Shown in pieces: positions 19,202-28,706 of a stretch of DNA of 64,000 bases; position 1 is the first letter of the stretch, and every line of letters starts with the position of its first letter. Under the pieces are notes generated by a model, which was given only the letters and a program-made list of their open reading frames with translations, had not been told where the DNA came from and searched no databases. This stretch comes from RBG-16-34-14 sp963798865 (GTDB lineage Bacteria > Bacteroidota > Ignavibacteria > Ignavibacteriales > Ignavibacteriaceae), in contig CAWCVZ010000004.1 in the NCBI GenBank assembly GCA_963798865.1, forward strand, positions 1,550,001 to 1,614,000, in the 5' to 3' direction. The position numbers were made by a program, and so were the translations under genes.

Positions 19202-20557
19202 TTATTCAATTAAGCCAAGTGTTTTTTCAAATTCTGTTTTAGCTATAAGAAAATCATATACTGCTCTTTCATAATTAATTCTTGTTTGTGTAAGCGAGTT
19301 TTGAGTATCAAGAATTTCAAGCTGAGTACCTACTCCATTTTTATATCTTGTTTGTGCAATCTCAACAGTTCTTTCAGCCTGCTGAACACTTTTTTCCTGT
19401 GCTTTTATTCTATCTAATGCTTCTTCCATATTTAATTTTGCCTGCAAAAGAGAAATCTCTAAACCTGATTCAATCCGTTTTTTATTAACCTCTAAAACTC
19501 TTACACCAATTTCAGCCTGTTCAATTTTTGCCCCTCTTTTAAATCCGTCAAAGATCGGGTAAGAGATTTGCAAGCCAACGGTAATAGTATTTGCCCAGTT
19601 ATAATTGCTGAACTTAAATGTGTTGTCTTCTGCCTGCCAGTTATAATTTCCAAATGCTGAAAGTTTTGGCCAGTATGCAGCCTGCTCTATATCTACATTT
19701 TCCTCCAGAATGGATTGTTGAACTGAAAGTCCTAAAAGAGTTGGATTGTACTTTTTCAAAAACTCATCTCCTTTTAAAAGCAATTCAGGAGAAACCTTTT
19801 CCACATCAAATTGCCCTGCAACTTTTATTTTGGTTTCCAGATTTAAAGAGAGTAGATTCTTTAAATTATTTTTAGAAAGTTCAAAAACGTTTTTTGCTTC
19901 TATTAGTGAAGGTTCAACATTTGCTAATTGAACTTCGGCTCTCAGGTAATCGTATTCCGAAGCAACTCCCTGTTCGTACAGCAATCTTGTGTTTTCATAA
20001 TTTGCTTTTGCAACTTCAAAACTTTTTTGATTTACATCCACCAGTTTCTCTGAAAGCAGAACATTATAAAAAGTCTTTTTAACCGTGGCAATCACTTCAT
20101 CCTTGGTTGCTTGTGTTGTTAAATCAGTATATTCGGAATATTTTTTTGCTATACTGATTGCGGTTCCTAACCTAGGATCAAAAATCGTTTGGGAAAGAGA
20201 AACACCTACATTATAACTGTTATCGGCACCGAGGGATAATGTTTGAGTTGAAGGACCCGGATTAAAAGGGGTATTGGGTGGTAAAAACAGCACCGGAGAT
20301 TTCAGGTTTCTTGTATACTGTGCATTTAATTTCAACTCCGGGAATGCACCCGCATAAGCTTCTGTAATTTGTGCATCAGCTTTTTGTATATCCAATTGTG
20401 AAAGCTGCATATCATAATTTTCCTGCAGAGCAATTGAAACAGCTTTTTCTATAGTAAGAACTATTTCATTTTCCTGTGCAAAAATATTTTCTAAAAATAG
20501 TATTTGAAACACCAGAAGGGCTAAAACTATTTTTATCTTACTGGATTTATTTAACAT
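19202..20557 (-). CDS. TolC-family outer-membrane efflux protein
   Basis: This 451-residue protein starts with a signal peptide (KIVLALLVFQILFLENIFAQ) and contains two OEP repeats, seen in EKAVSIALQENYDMQLSQLD, NVGVSLSQTIFDPRLG and later TVGLQISYPIFDGFKRGAK and ARYKNGVGTQLEILDTQNS. It forms the trimeric exit duct of the tripartite pump and lies 38 bases upstream of the adaptor on the same strand. Confidence 0.94.
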   Translation of the reverse strand: MLNKSSKIKIVLALLVFQILFLENIFAQENEIVLTIEKAVSIALQENYDMQLSQLDIQKADAQITEAYAGAFPELKLNAQYTRNLKSPVLFLPPNTPFNPGPSTQTLSLGADNSYNVGVSLSQTIFDPRLGTAISIAKKYSEYTDLTTQATKDEVIATVKKTFYNVLLSEKLVDVNQKSFEVAKANYENTRLLYEQGVASEYDYLRAEVQLANVEPSLIEAKNVFELSKNNLKNLLSLNLETKIKVAGQFDVEKVSPELLLKGDEFLKKYNPTLLGLSVQQSILEENVDIEQAAYWPKLSAFGNYNWQAEDNTFKFSNYNWANTITVGLQISYPIFDGFKRGAKIEQAEIGVRVLEVNKKRIESGLEISLLQAKLNMEEALDRIKAQEKSVQQAERTVEIAQTRYKNGVGTQLEILDTQNSLTQTRINYERAVYDFLIAKTEFEKTLGLIE

Positions 20558-20581
20558 TGTTCTCCTTATTATCTTCTTACA

Positions 20582-21190
20582 TTATTTATTATTCGCTAAA
20601 CCCTTGAGTATCAGGCTTAATAGATTCTCAATGCGTTTATCAATTACATCATGATTAATCTCTGTTAAAAATTGTGCTTTACTTTTCTGATATTCTCTCT
20701 GTTCAATTGAAATATTCATTTCAACAATATCCTGTGCAAGATCACCAGCATTATGTTTTATAAGTTCTTTTTTCTTAATTCCATCAGTTAAAATCTCTTT
20801 CATTATATTTATCTGTTTATCAATAAAACCTTTGTGATAATTTTCTATAACACCAATAATTTCCATTTTTGCTGCAATAGTCCCCTTGTAAACGTTCATT
20901 CTATCAAAACCGATTTTTCTTCCATCCACAATTAAAGCAAGTATTTTTTCTGCTGCAGTTTCTTTTTCGTAAATTATTTCCTGCACCTTTTCAAAGTAAT
21001 AATTAGCTTCCAGATCAATAATTGTTTTGAATAAATCCTCCTTATTCTCAAAGTAGTGATACAGGGAATTTTTTTTCATCCCCACTACTTCCCCAATATC
21101 ATCGAGGGTTGTTTTATTGTATCCGTATCTAGAAAAGACTTTTCTTGCAGCTTCTAAAATCTGCTCTCTTTTATCTTCTTTTTGTTTCAT
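20582..21190 (-). CDS. TetR/AcrR-family transcriptional regulator of the efflux operon
   Basis: The N-terminal 60 residues are a TetR helix-turn-helix: KREQILEAARKVFSRYGYNK, TTLDDIGEVVGMKKNSLYHY and FENKEDLF. The helical C-terminal ligand domain is about 140 residues. I prefer the ATG at 21190 (202 residues, MKQKEDKREQ) over the upstream one at 21214, which adds eight poorly typical residues. It is the first gene of the efflux operon, 24 bases upstream of the TolC-like gene, so autoregulation together with the pump genes is likely. The inducer is unknown. Confidence 0.88.
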   Translation of the reverse strand: MKQKEDKREQILEAARKVFSRYGYNKTTLDDIGEVVGMKKNSLYHYFENKEDLFKTIIDLEANYYFEKVQEIIYEKETAAEKILALIVDGRKIGFDRMNVYKGTIAAKMEIIGVIENYHKGFIDKQINIMKEILTDGIKKKELIKHNAGDLAQDIVEMNISIEQREYQKSKAQFLTEINHDVIDKRIENLLSLILKGLANNK

Positions 21191-21212
21191 TTTAATTCTC
21201 GAATTATAGAAC

Positions 21213-21252
21213 ATTCTAATTAATTGTTCGATAACTTAGTTAATTCTAATTA
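21213..21252. promoter_or_regulatory. Direct repeat ATTCTAATTA x2 in front of tetR, candidate operator
   Basis: Two perfect copies of ATTCTAATTA begin exactly 30 bases apart, about three helical turns, in the region just upstream of the tetR coding sequence and between it and the divergent glycan locus. TetR-type regulators usually bind palindromes, so assignment as its operator is speculative. The repeat itself is plain. Confidence 0.35.
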
Positions 21253-21360
21253 TGTTATCAAGTTTAATGATGATTTTTTGGTTTTAGGGGTTAATAATGC
21301 CGGGAATGGTCTTTTTTATCTATTTATGGTTTTGTGGGACGGTAGAGTAAGGAGGTATTA

Positions 21361-21447
21361 GTGGAGAATCCCAAAGTAATAAATGTTGATGGAACAGGTT
21401 TAACCATTATTGATTATATTTATTATATAATTTTTGACTGTTTTTAA
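21361..21447 (+). pseudogene. 28-codon ORF with perfect ribosome site, probable 5' stub of a lost gene
   Basis: AAGGAGG lies five bases before a GTG that opens VENPKVINVDGTGLTIIDY followed by IYYIIFDCF and a stop. The product resembles the cytoplasmic N-terminus of a chain-length-determinant protein just ahead of its first membrane helix, and a full-length Wzc-like gene lies 0.55 kb downstream. I read it as the surviving start of a truncated copy. The match is by eye only. It could equally be a short leader peptide. Confidence 0.35.
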
Positions 21448-21466
21448 CTTTTATCTATAATATAAT

Positions 21467-21991
21467 ATTGAGAAGAAAATTAAACTATTCTTAAGCCTCA
21501 TAGCGTTATTTATTTTTGTAACTCCTCTTCTTGCACAAGAAGATGTACAAATTGGAAATCCTTATGGTAGTACAAATTATCGGCAACAGGGGGGTGTTTA
21601 TGATTACTCTGATCCCAATGGTGTTAATATAAAGGTACAATTATGGGGATATGTAAAGTATTCAGGATATTATATTGTCCCAGCAAAAATTTCAATCAAT
21701 GAGCTTATTTCTTTTGGGGGCGGACCAAATGAAGACGCTATCCTTAGTGATATACGCGTCTTAAAGATTCAAGCTGATTCATCTTTTAGAATGGTGAAAT
21801 ATAATTATAATGATATTATGTGGGAAGATAATCTGAAAACCAAAATCTATTCTGTCAGGCTTCAAGCCGGAGATATTGTAGTTGTACCCGGTGAGCCGAG
21901 ATATTTTGCTAGACAGGATGTTTCTTTTTATATGTCGATTGTTACAGGGCTGGCATCATTAGCAGCATTAATTATAAGCATAACAAAATAA
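21467..21991 (+). CDS. SLBB-domain polysaccharide-export-type secreted protein, non-standard start
   Basis: Reading upstream from the stop at 21991, the frame stays open through an obvious signal peptide, KKIKLFLSLIALFIFVTPL then LAQ, and an SLBB-like section, VQLWGYVKYSGYYIVPAKI then SINELISFGGGPNEDAI. It ends with a membrane-like helix, MSIVTGLASLAALIISITK. It is about 174 residues. Between the signal peptide and the preceding in-frame stop (21458) there is no ATG, GTG or TTG. The codon in the start position is ATT at 21467, which one T-to-G change would turn into ATG. It ends 11 bases before the Wzc-like gene. It may use a rare AUU start, be silenced, or carry a sequence error. An internal ATG at 21791 would remove the signal and SLBB part. 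Confidence 0.65.
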   Translation: MEKKIKLFLSLIALFIFVTPLLAQEDVQIGNPYGSTNYRQQGGVYDYSDPNGVNIKVQLWGYVKYSGYYIVPAKISINELISFGGGPNEDAILSDIRVLKIQADSSFRMVKYNYNDIMWEDNLKTKIYSVRLQAGDIVVVPGEPRYFARQDVSFYMSIVTGLASLAALIISITK

Positions 21992-22002
21992 ATGGGTGGA
22001 AA

Positions 22003-24246
22003 ATGGACAGCAAAAATTTAAACGACCTCAAGATTAATCTAAAAAATTTAATCGTTTCAAAGATAGAACGCAGGACATTAAAAGATTATATAATTCTTTT
22101 CCGCAACAATCTAGTTCCTGTAATTATTATTATTTTAGTAATTCTTGCGGTGGCAATAGTCTACGCTGTTCTTTCCAAAGACATTTATACTTCGCAGATT
22201 GCATTAAAGTTAAATAAGCCCGGTGGTAGTATTCTAGAATCCTCACCTATGCCCGAATTAGGTGATTTTGGAAATGATAGGTTCATTGCCAACGAAATTG
22301 AAATCCTAAAAAGATATAATTTAAGAGAAAAAGTTGCCAAAGCTTTAGTGGATACTTTTGTTGATTCAAAAGACAAAAATGATTTTAACATTCTATATAA
22401 AAATAATTTTAGCGGCAACTCTAAAGAACTGCTTACTGTTCCGGAAATTGCAGCATTACTAGAGAAAATAGTTTATGTAGAACAGAAGCGCGGGCTTGAC
22501 ATTATTGAAATAAATGCAGAATCCCCTTCACCTGTTGAAGCCGCTTTAATCACCAACATTTATGCCAGGGAATACATAAATTATAATCTGGAGATGAATC
22601 GTAAACAATTTACTTTTATAAAAGATTTCTTAGACAATCAGCGCAAAGAGAAAAAAGAACAATTAAATGAAGCCGAAGACATCCTCAGATCATACCAGGA
22701 GCAAGGCGGAATAGTTGCACTTGATCAGCAGGCACAGACGCTCATTCAGCAACTTTCACAATTTGAAGCACAGAAAAATGCAAACAATTTAGATTTGATG
22801 GCTTCCAACGAAATACTTAAACAATACAAGGAAGAACTTCAAAAACAGAATCCGCGCCTTGCAGAGTATCTCGAAAGCGTAACATCAGAAACATACATTA
22901 CAGCATTACAGAACGAACTTGCTCAGTTACAAATTACGAAGGATTTAGCGTTAGCAAAGGTTGATCCAAGAATGAATATTAGTTCTATAGTAAGTGAATA
23001 CGATAAACAAATTAAGGACCTGCAGGTAAAACTTGATGAAAAAGTTAAAGTACTGAAGGCAGGCATTTTAGCAAGCAGTCCTGAAGAAGTAAAAGCTTTA
23101 AGCCAGAAAATAATAGAAGAAGAAATTAAAAATGGTTCACTTCAAACTACTCAAAAAGGACTAAATAATATTGTTAAAAGATATGATGAACGATTTAACA
23201 AGTTGCCAAAAACCTCACTGGAGCTTGCAAGGTTCCAGAGAAACCGTGAATCATTGGAAAAACTTTATACTTTAGTTGAGGAAAGATATCAGGAAGCCGT
23301 GATTAATGAACAGTCACAACCCGGTAATGCCGTTATAATTGATGATGCAAGAGTTCCAGTGCACCCAGCAAAACCAAACAGATTTTTAATTATTTTGATC
23401 GGATTTTTTATAGGATTTGGATTGGCTTTTGGGTTCGTAATGGTAAAAAATTATTTTGACAACACTATTAAAACACCTGAAGATATTGAGAAAAAAGATG
23501 TATATGTGCTGGCATGGATTCCGCAGGTGGACGGAATGGGTTTTAATGGCAGCAGCAATTTAGAATTTATTGTTGCTAAAAATCCCAATTCTATTGTTGC
23601 TGAGGCTTTCCGTGCGTTAAGAACAAGCATTCAGTTCTCGCGAGCTGACAGGAATTCGTTAAAAACTATTTTAATAACCTCCCCTACCCCAATGGAAGGT
23701 AAGACAACTGTAGCTGTTAACATTTCACGCACTTTTGCATTTTCAAATAAAAATACTTTACTCGTTGATTGCGATCTTAGAAAACCAAGATTGCATCAAA
23801 TACTCGAACGTAAAAAAACACCAGGTCTTATAGATCATCTTGTCGGAGATTTTAAATTAGAGGAAATCATTAATCCAACGGGGATTAAAGATCTTAGCAT
23901 AATTACGTCAGGGACTATTCCAGTAAATCCTGCAGAATTATTAGACTCTAATCTAATGGAAAATTTTATTTCTGAGGTAAGAAACAAATTTGATTATGTT
24001 GTGTTTGATTCTCCGCCAATTATATCTGTTACAGACGCAGAAATTTTAGCAAAAAAAGTAGACGGAACAATTCTGGTAGTTTCAGCGGAAAATACTGAAA
24101 CAGTAATGCTTGATAGAGCTGTTAAATTATTGAAGCATGATGATTCGGTATTAATTGGCGCTGTGTTAAATAACTTCAGCACGAAGCGTGGTTACGGGAG
24201 CTATTATAAAAATTATTATTATTATTCACCTAAGGATAAAGCATAA
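22003..24246 (+). CDS. Wzc-like chain-length regulator and bacterial tyrosine kinase
   Basis: This 747-residue fusion has a Wzz domain with helices near 39-61 and 463-483 flanking a long periplasmic coiled coil with the conserved PAKPNRFLIILIGFFIGFG, then a cytoplasmic BY-kinase. The kinase has Walker A SPTPMEGKTT near 560, Walker A' LLVDCDLRKPR near 588 and FDSPP (Walker B region). The C-terminus is tyrosine-rich (GSYYKNYYYYSP), the autophosphorylation cluster. It controls length and export of a Wzy-type polysaccharide. The upstream SLBB gene is probably its export partner. Confidence 0.93.
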   Translation: MDSKNLNDLKINLKNLIVSKIERRTLKDYIILFRNNLVPVIIIILVILAVAIVYAVLSKDIYTSQIALKLNKPGGSILESSPMPELGDFGNDRFIANEIEILKRYNLREKVAKALVDTFVDSKDKNDFNILYKNNFSGNSKELLTVPEIAALLEKIVYVEQKRGLDIIEINAESPSPVEAALITNIYAREYINYNLEMNRKQFTFIKDFLDNQRKEKKEQLNEAEDILRSYQEQGGIVALDQQAQTLIQQLSQFEAQKNANNLDLMASNEILKQYKEELQKQNPRLAEYLESVTSETYITALQNELAQLQITKDLALAKVDPRMNISSIVSEYDKQIKDLQVKLDEKVKVLKAGILASSPEEVKALSQKIIEEEIKNGSLQTTQKGLNNIVKRYDERFNKLPKTSLELARFQRNRESLEKLYTLVEERYQEAVINEQSQPGNAVIIDDARVPVHPAKPNRFLIILIGFFIGFGLAFGFVMVKNYFDNTIKTPEDIEKKDVYVLAWIPQVDGMGFNGSSNLEFIVAKNPNSIVAEAFRALRTSIQFSRADRNSLKTILITSPTPMEGKTTVAVNISRTFAFSNKNTLLVDCDLRKPRLHQILERKKTPGLIDHLVGDFKLEEIINPTGIKDLSIITSGTIPVNPAELLDSNLMENFISEVRNKFDYVVFDSPPIISVTDAEILAKKVDGTILVVSAENTETVMLDRAVKLLKHDDSVLIGAVLNNFSTKRGYGSYYKNYYYYSPKDKA

Positions 24247-24674
24247 AAAAAAATTTACTTTACAAGATTATTAATCTTAGGATAAAGCAAATTATTTAGC
24301 AAAGTACATTATGGTTAGCGGTAAAAACTTACAAAATTAAAGGAGTGTCTATAAAATTTTAACTGCGACAAGAATTTTGAGAAATATTAATCCTCCGAAA
24401 TACAGGCTACATCATGTAATTTCCAGCTCTCATTTAATCTTAAAAAATGTTTTATAAATCCTTACTTGCAATTATTTTCACTCTTTTATGTTCAGTAATT
24501 ACAAATAATATAATATTATTATGTGCTCAAGGAAAGGAACAAATATAATTTTACCAGAGGGATGATAGTTCTTTTCATCAAGTTACATGAAGAACCTTCT
24601 TCTGTTCTAATGCTTTGTTTTTAAGATGATTAATAAAAATAAATTATAGAAAATTTGTCAATCTAAAATTTTCA
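24247..24674. other. Non-coding gap with gene remnants
   Basis: This 428-base AT-rich gap between the Wzc-like gene and the flippase holds no full gene. It contains the signal-peptide stub listed separately and several stop-riddled fragments, which suggests lost genes. The string AGGATAAAGC from the end of the Wzc-like gene (24232) recurs at about 24280. No terminator hairpin with a T-run was seen. Confidence 0.5.
24447..24548 (+). pseudogene. Signal-peptide-only stub of a secreted protein
   Basis: An ATG opens 33 codons that read as a signal peptide (MFYKSLLAIIFTLLCSVITN, later LLCAQGKEQ) and then stop immediately after the expected cleavage site. This is what a secreted-protein gene truncated just after its leader would look like. 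There is no good Shine-Dalgarno. It may be fortuitous. Confidence 0.35.
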
Positions 24675-26117
24675 ATGTCGCTAAAAAATCAATTCCTAAA
24701 AGCTTCAGCATTTTCAATTCTTTCAGAAATAGTTGCCAAAATTATTGGACCTCTTGGCTTCCTTTTATTAACTAGAATCTTATCCCCAGAGGATTTTGGT
24801 GTTGTAGCAGTTGCTACTACTGTACTTGGAATTGGATATGTTATCTCAGATATGGGCATAAGTCAAGTAATTATACAACAAAGAGGCGATAAAGATTATT
24901 TGTTGAAATTAAATAATGCCGGATTCTGGTTTAATCTAACAATGGGTATTATTTTATTTGTATTAATGGTTTTCTTTTCTGAGAAACTGGCTAATCTACT
25001 TGGTGAACCAAGCTCTAAATCTGTAATTAGTGTATTAGCTTTACAAGTTATTTTCTATTCACTTTCTTCAGTTCAAAATGCCATTAAAAAAAGAGATTTA
25101 GATTTTAAGTTTCTTTTCTACCTACGTTTAATAACTGTAGCAGCTCCTCTTCTGGTTTCAATTCCTTTAGCCTTTGCCGGAGGAGGTTATTGGGCCATTG
25201 TGTACGGTCAAATTTTTGGATCATTAACCAGGACTATTGCTTTATGGAAAACATCAAAGTGGAAACCAAGTTTATATTTTGACTTAAGTATTCTCAGGTG
25301 CATCTTAACTAAAAGTATTTGGAATACGATTGATCAGATATTTATTTGGATACCTTTGGCATTTGATACTTATTTAATATCCAATTACCTTTCTGCGAAA
25401 GAATTAGGTTTATATAGTACCAGCAGAACTCTTTTTTCCACTGCGATAACTTTATCTCTAGGTGCAATTATGCCGGTATTATTCAGTACATTTTCAAAAA
25501 TTCAAACTGATGATAGTTTATTTTTAAAATCAATTCTGATTTTTCAAAAAATTGTTTTTTCAATCGCAATTTTCATGTGTGTTGGAGTATTTATTTTTAG
25601 CGGCCTAATAGAAATAATCATCTTTACTAATCAGTGGGCGGGTATATCAAATGTATTTGGTATAATATTTTTAATGATGGGTTTCGAATATTTCTATTCT
25701 GTTATTGTTGAAAGTCTGAATGCCAAAGGCTATTTCCAAATTACAGCAATTAATACAGTTTTGACCACATTAATATCCGTTCCATTTCTTTTTTTCTCTA
25801 TACATTATGGGCTGATATTTTATGTAACGATCAGGATGTCTTTAATATACTTGAGGTTTCCGATAATATTTTATTATTCAAAAAAAATTAATAAGATTTC
25901 TTTTACTGATTGTTTAATAAATAATAAAAAGGTAATCTATATTATAATGGGATTATTATTGTTAAATCTTCTTATTTCACAATTTGATTTTACAATAATT
26001 ATAAATAATGGATTAAAACTATTAGTATTTTGCCTTGCCGGTGTTTCTTTTCTTATGTTAGAAAAAGAAACGTTATTATTATTAATAAAACAGTTTAAGT
26101 TCGATAAAATTATTTAA
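24675..26117 (+). CDS. Wzx-type oligosaccharide flippase
   Basis: This 480-residue polytopic protein has about 12-14 hydrophobic helices. The N-terminus (FSILSEIVAKIIGPLGFLLL, then TRILSPEDFGVVAVA) is the Polysacc_synt/MATE-like flippase signature, followed by GISQVIIQQRGD. It should move lipid-linked repeat units across the inner membrane for polymerisation by the Wzy-like protein two genes on. Codon use is markedly AT-rich, as in the following genes. Confidence 0.93.
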   Translation: MSLKNQFLKASAFSILSEIVAKIIGPLGFLLLTRILSPEDFGVVAVATTVLGIGYVISDMGISQVIIQQRGDKDYLLKLNNAGFWFNLTMGIILFVLMVFFSEKLANLLGEPSSKSVISVLALQVIFYSLSSVQNAIKKRDLDFKFLFYLRLITVAAPLLVSIPLAFAGGGYWAIVYGQIFGSLTRTIALWKTSKWKPSLYFDLSILRCILTKSIWNTIDQIFIWIPLAFDTYLISNYLSAKELGLYSTSRTLFSTAITLSLGAIMPVLFSTFSKIQTDDSLFLKSILIFQKIVFSIAIFMCVGVFIFSGLIEIIIFTNQWAGISNVFGIIFLMMGFEYFYSVIVESLNAKGYFQITAINTVLTTLISVPFLFFSIHYGLIFYVTIRMSLIYLRFPIIFYYSKKINKISFTDCLINNKKVIYIIMGLLLLNLLISQFDFTIIINNGLKLLVFCLAGVSFLMLEKETLLLLIKQFKFDKII

Positions 26118-26339
26118 TAAAATGTTCTGAAGCATTCTTAACATTTCCTGTTAAAGATTGCCTTGCATTTATTGAATAAACATTGCTAAGTGAATTTAAA
26201 GGAAAGTTAATTTCCTTAATAATAATATTAATGAATTTGAATTTAAGCAATCAGAATATATAACAGATCAAACCTCAAATAAAAACAAAAAGGTTAACCC
26301 TAACTTGAATTATTTTTAATCGAATCATTCAGAACTATT

Positions 26340-27467
26340 ATGAAAGAAAAAATAATTTTTATCGGTTTAGTTAATATGGAAGAGTTTAAAGGAGATGCTA
26401 ATCATTTTAGAAAACTTATTAATTATATGAAAACTTATTATAATAGTTTAATAATATCTTTTACTAAACCAGTTGAAATAAATTATTTTCAAATAAAATT
26501 TCCACAGAATAAAATTATAAGGATTATTTATTGGAACATCAGCATATTATGGCTAATAACTCTGTTATATTTCAAAGAAAAACCAAAAGCGATTTATTTT
26601 AGAGAATCAGGCCTTGTTATTGCCCCATATGTAGCAAAACTAGTTTTTAATATTAAATTATTCATTGAAGTTCATGGAATAAAGATTGACGATACACCAA
26701 TTCCACCCAAATTGACAATTTCTATTTTCAAATTATTATATAAATTACCAGATAAGTTTATAGCTTCAAAAGGAACTGCTGAATTAATCTCTGAAAATTT
26801 TGGAGTTACATTCGATAAAATTCAAATAGTTAGTTTGGGGTTCTATTTCGATAAAGAATACACTAGCAGTAAAATTTGCAGTACACCTGGAAATACTAAT
26901 AAAAAGATAGTTTTTATTGGTAATATTATAGAATATCAAGGATTGGAAAGTTTCCTTGATGGTTTTTACAAATTGTGTTTAGAGACAAAGGAAGATATAA
27001 ATTTTTTTATTATTGGGGATGGCCCTCAAAAAGAATTACTAATAAATAAAGTGAACGAATTAAATATTAAAGATAAAGTGACATTTATATCATCTGTAGA
27101 CGAAAACAAACTTAAAAAAATTTTATTTACATGTCACTTGGGAATTTCACCCTTTTTTTCCAATAGAGGTAAATTAAATTCAATTAGCTCACTAAAAACA
27201 TATGACTATTTAAATGCCAAGATACCAATTTTAACATCAAAGATGGATGAAATGGCTGAATTTATTAAAGCTGAAGGCATTGGCGATATTATTTATAATT
27301 ATACAGATGAAGAGTATAAAAATAAAATATTAAGATGTCTAGAAGATGGTTTTCAAGAACAAGTTAAGAACATATACAATAAAATGAGTCCAATTTGGTT
27401 TTCACAATTTTCCTGGGATACAAGATTTGATAAAATTAAAAATAGCTTAGAATCAATTATGAATTAG
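26340..27467 (+). CDS. GT4-family glycosyltransferase
   Basis: This 375-residue cytoplasmic protein has a GT-B fold. Its second half has KKIVFIGNIIEYQGLESFLD, FFIIGDGPQKELL and ISSLKTYDYLNAKIPILTSK, the usual GT4 donor domain, although the terminal EX7E motif is weak. The first half has the acceptor-domain features IYFRESGLVIAPY and LFIEVHGIK. The stop codon abuts the ATG of the next gene. Donor and acceptor sugars cannot be predicted. Confidence 0.82.
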   Translation: MKEKIIFIGLVNMEEFKGDANHFRKLINYMKTYYNSLIISFTKPVEINYFQIKFPQNKIIRIIYWNISILWLITLLYFKEKPKAIYFRESGLVIAPYVAKLVFNIKLFIEVHGIKIDDTPIPPKLTISIFKLLYKLPDKFIASKGTAELISENFGVTFDKIQIVSLGFYFDKEYTSSKICSTPGNTNKKIVFIGNIIEYQGLESFLDGFYKLCLETKEDINFFIIGDGPQKELLINKVNELNIKDKVTFISSVDENKLKKILFTCHLGISPFFSNRGKLNSISSLKTYDYLNAKIPILTSKMDEMAEFIKAEGIGDIIYNYTDEEYKNKILRCLEDGFQEQVKNIYNKMSPIWFSQFSWDTRFDKIKNSLESIMN

Positions 27468-28610
27468 ATGAAAAGCTTATTTAATATCACATTTATTTAT
27501 TGTATCCTATTTCTTTCATTTGGGCTTGTTGTATTTCCTTTGATAGCATTCATGTTAAATGTGCAAGAAATGGGTCCCTATATATATATTATAGCCATTT
27601 CGATTTTACTATATATTATTGGTTTGATATCTGGGCAACTAACCTTTCCAAGTGACTTATACTATAAGATATTTTTGATTATAGTATTAATAATAACATT
27701 TTCTTTTCTTTATAATCTTGATAATAAATTTGCAGAAAGAAAGTACTTACTTTTTATGTCAAATGGTTTTCTGTTAACTTTTTTCCTTGGTTCAATTAAT
27801 AAAAACTATTTGGATAAAGTTGCACAAGGGATAATTATATTCTCAATTATCCAAACAATTATCATAATTTCATTTTGGTATATTTGGGGCGGTTATGAAA
27901 TAAGATGGTTTTTAGGGGGGAAACTGCATATCGATATAATATTATTATCGCGGGTCATAGGATTAGGTATAATTGTAGTTTATATAATTAGTAAAAAATA
28001 TATATCAATAATAATCATATCCTATTTATTATTTTTTATGATTCTACTAAATGAAGTTGGACCAATTCTGAGTGTTTTTCTAATACTGAGTCTTTATAAT
28101 TTAAAAAAGTATAAAGATATTTCATTTGGCTTTGCATTGATTTTATCAATTCTAATAATATTTTTAGCTCCTAAAGTTATTCCTGATTTTCAATTAAATT
28201 CAATGGAATTAGACCCCAGAATAGATATCTACATAACTAATATTGACTATTTTCTAAATAATCCTATAACAGGAATCGGTATTGCTGGACAAAGTAAAAT
28301 AATTGGTTATTATGACAGCGCACATAATATTTTTATTGAAATTGCTAGTGAATATGGATTAATAGGTTTATTACCATTCATAGTAATGGTTGTATTGTTA
28401 TTTAAAAAATTTTTTGAATTTAAATTTAACTTATGGGGTTATTTGTGGCTATTTAGTTTTTTTATAGTACAGTTCTCTGGGGATATAAGCACAAATTCTA
28501 TTTTCTGGATATTCAGTTCTCTTTTTATATTAGAAACAACACCAATCCAAAATGATATTTATTTGTCAGAAATAATAGCACAACTCTCCGTTTTGGAAAT
28601 TCATGATTAG
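27468..28610 (+). CDS. Wzy-type O-antigen/capsule polymerase
   Basis: This 380-residue membrane protein has about 10 hydrophobic segments and the Wzy_C-like periplasmic loop motif NPITGIGIAGQ followed by DSAHNIFIEIASEYGLIGLL, typical of O-antigen polymerases and ligases. The start directly follows the preceding stop with no gap. Because a Wzx and a Wzz/BY-kinase are in the same locus, polymerase is favoured over ligase. Confidence 0.85.
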   Translation: MKSLFNITFIYCILFLSFGLVVFPLIAFMLNVQEMGPYIYIIAISILLYIIGLISGQLTFPSDLYYKIFLIIVLIITFSFLYNLDNKFAERKYLLFMSNGFLLTFFLGSINKNYLDKVAQGIIIFSIIQTIIIISFWYIWGGYEIRWFLGGKLHIDIILLSRVIGLGIIVVYIISKKYISIIIISYLLFFMILLNEVGPILSVFLILSLYNLKKYKDISFGFALILSILIIFLAPKVIPDFQLNSMELDPRIDIYITNIDYFLNNPITGIGIAGQSKIIGYYDSAHNIFIEIASEYGLIGLLPFIVMVVLLFKKFFEFKFNLWGYLWLFSFFIVQFSGDISTNSIFWIFSSLFILETTPIQNDIYLSEIIAQLSVLEIHD

Positions 28611-28706
28611 AAGAGAAATTCGGACAACCATCCGATAAAATATTAAAAGCACATTAATTAAATTCTTTAGTTTTTTTCCTTAACTGGGTCAATCTATAAT
28701 AGATAT

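Noticed and set aside
26118..26339. Possible small gene between flippase and first glycosyltransferase
   Set aside because: The frames are full of stops and no ribosome site or conserved motif is visible; treated as spacer or remnant.
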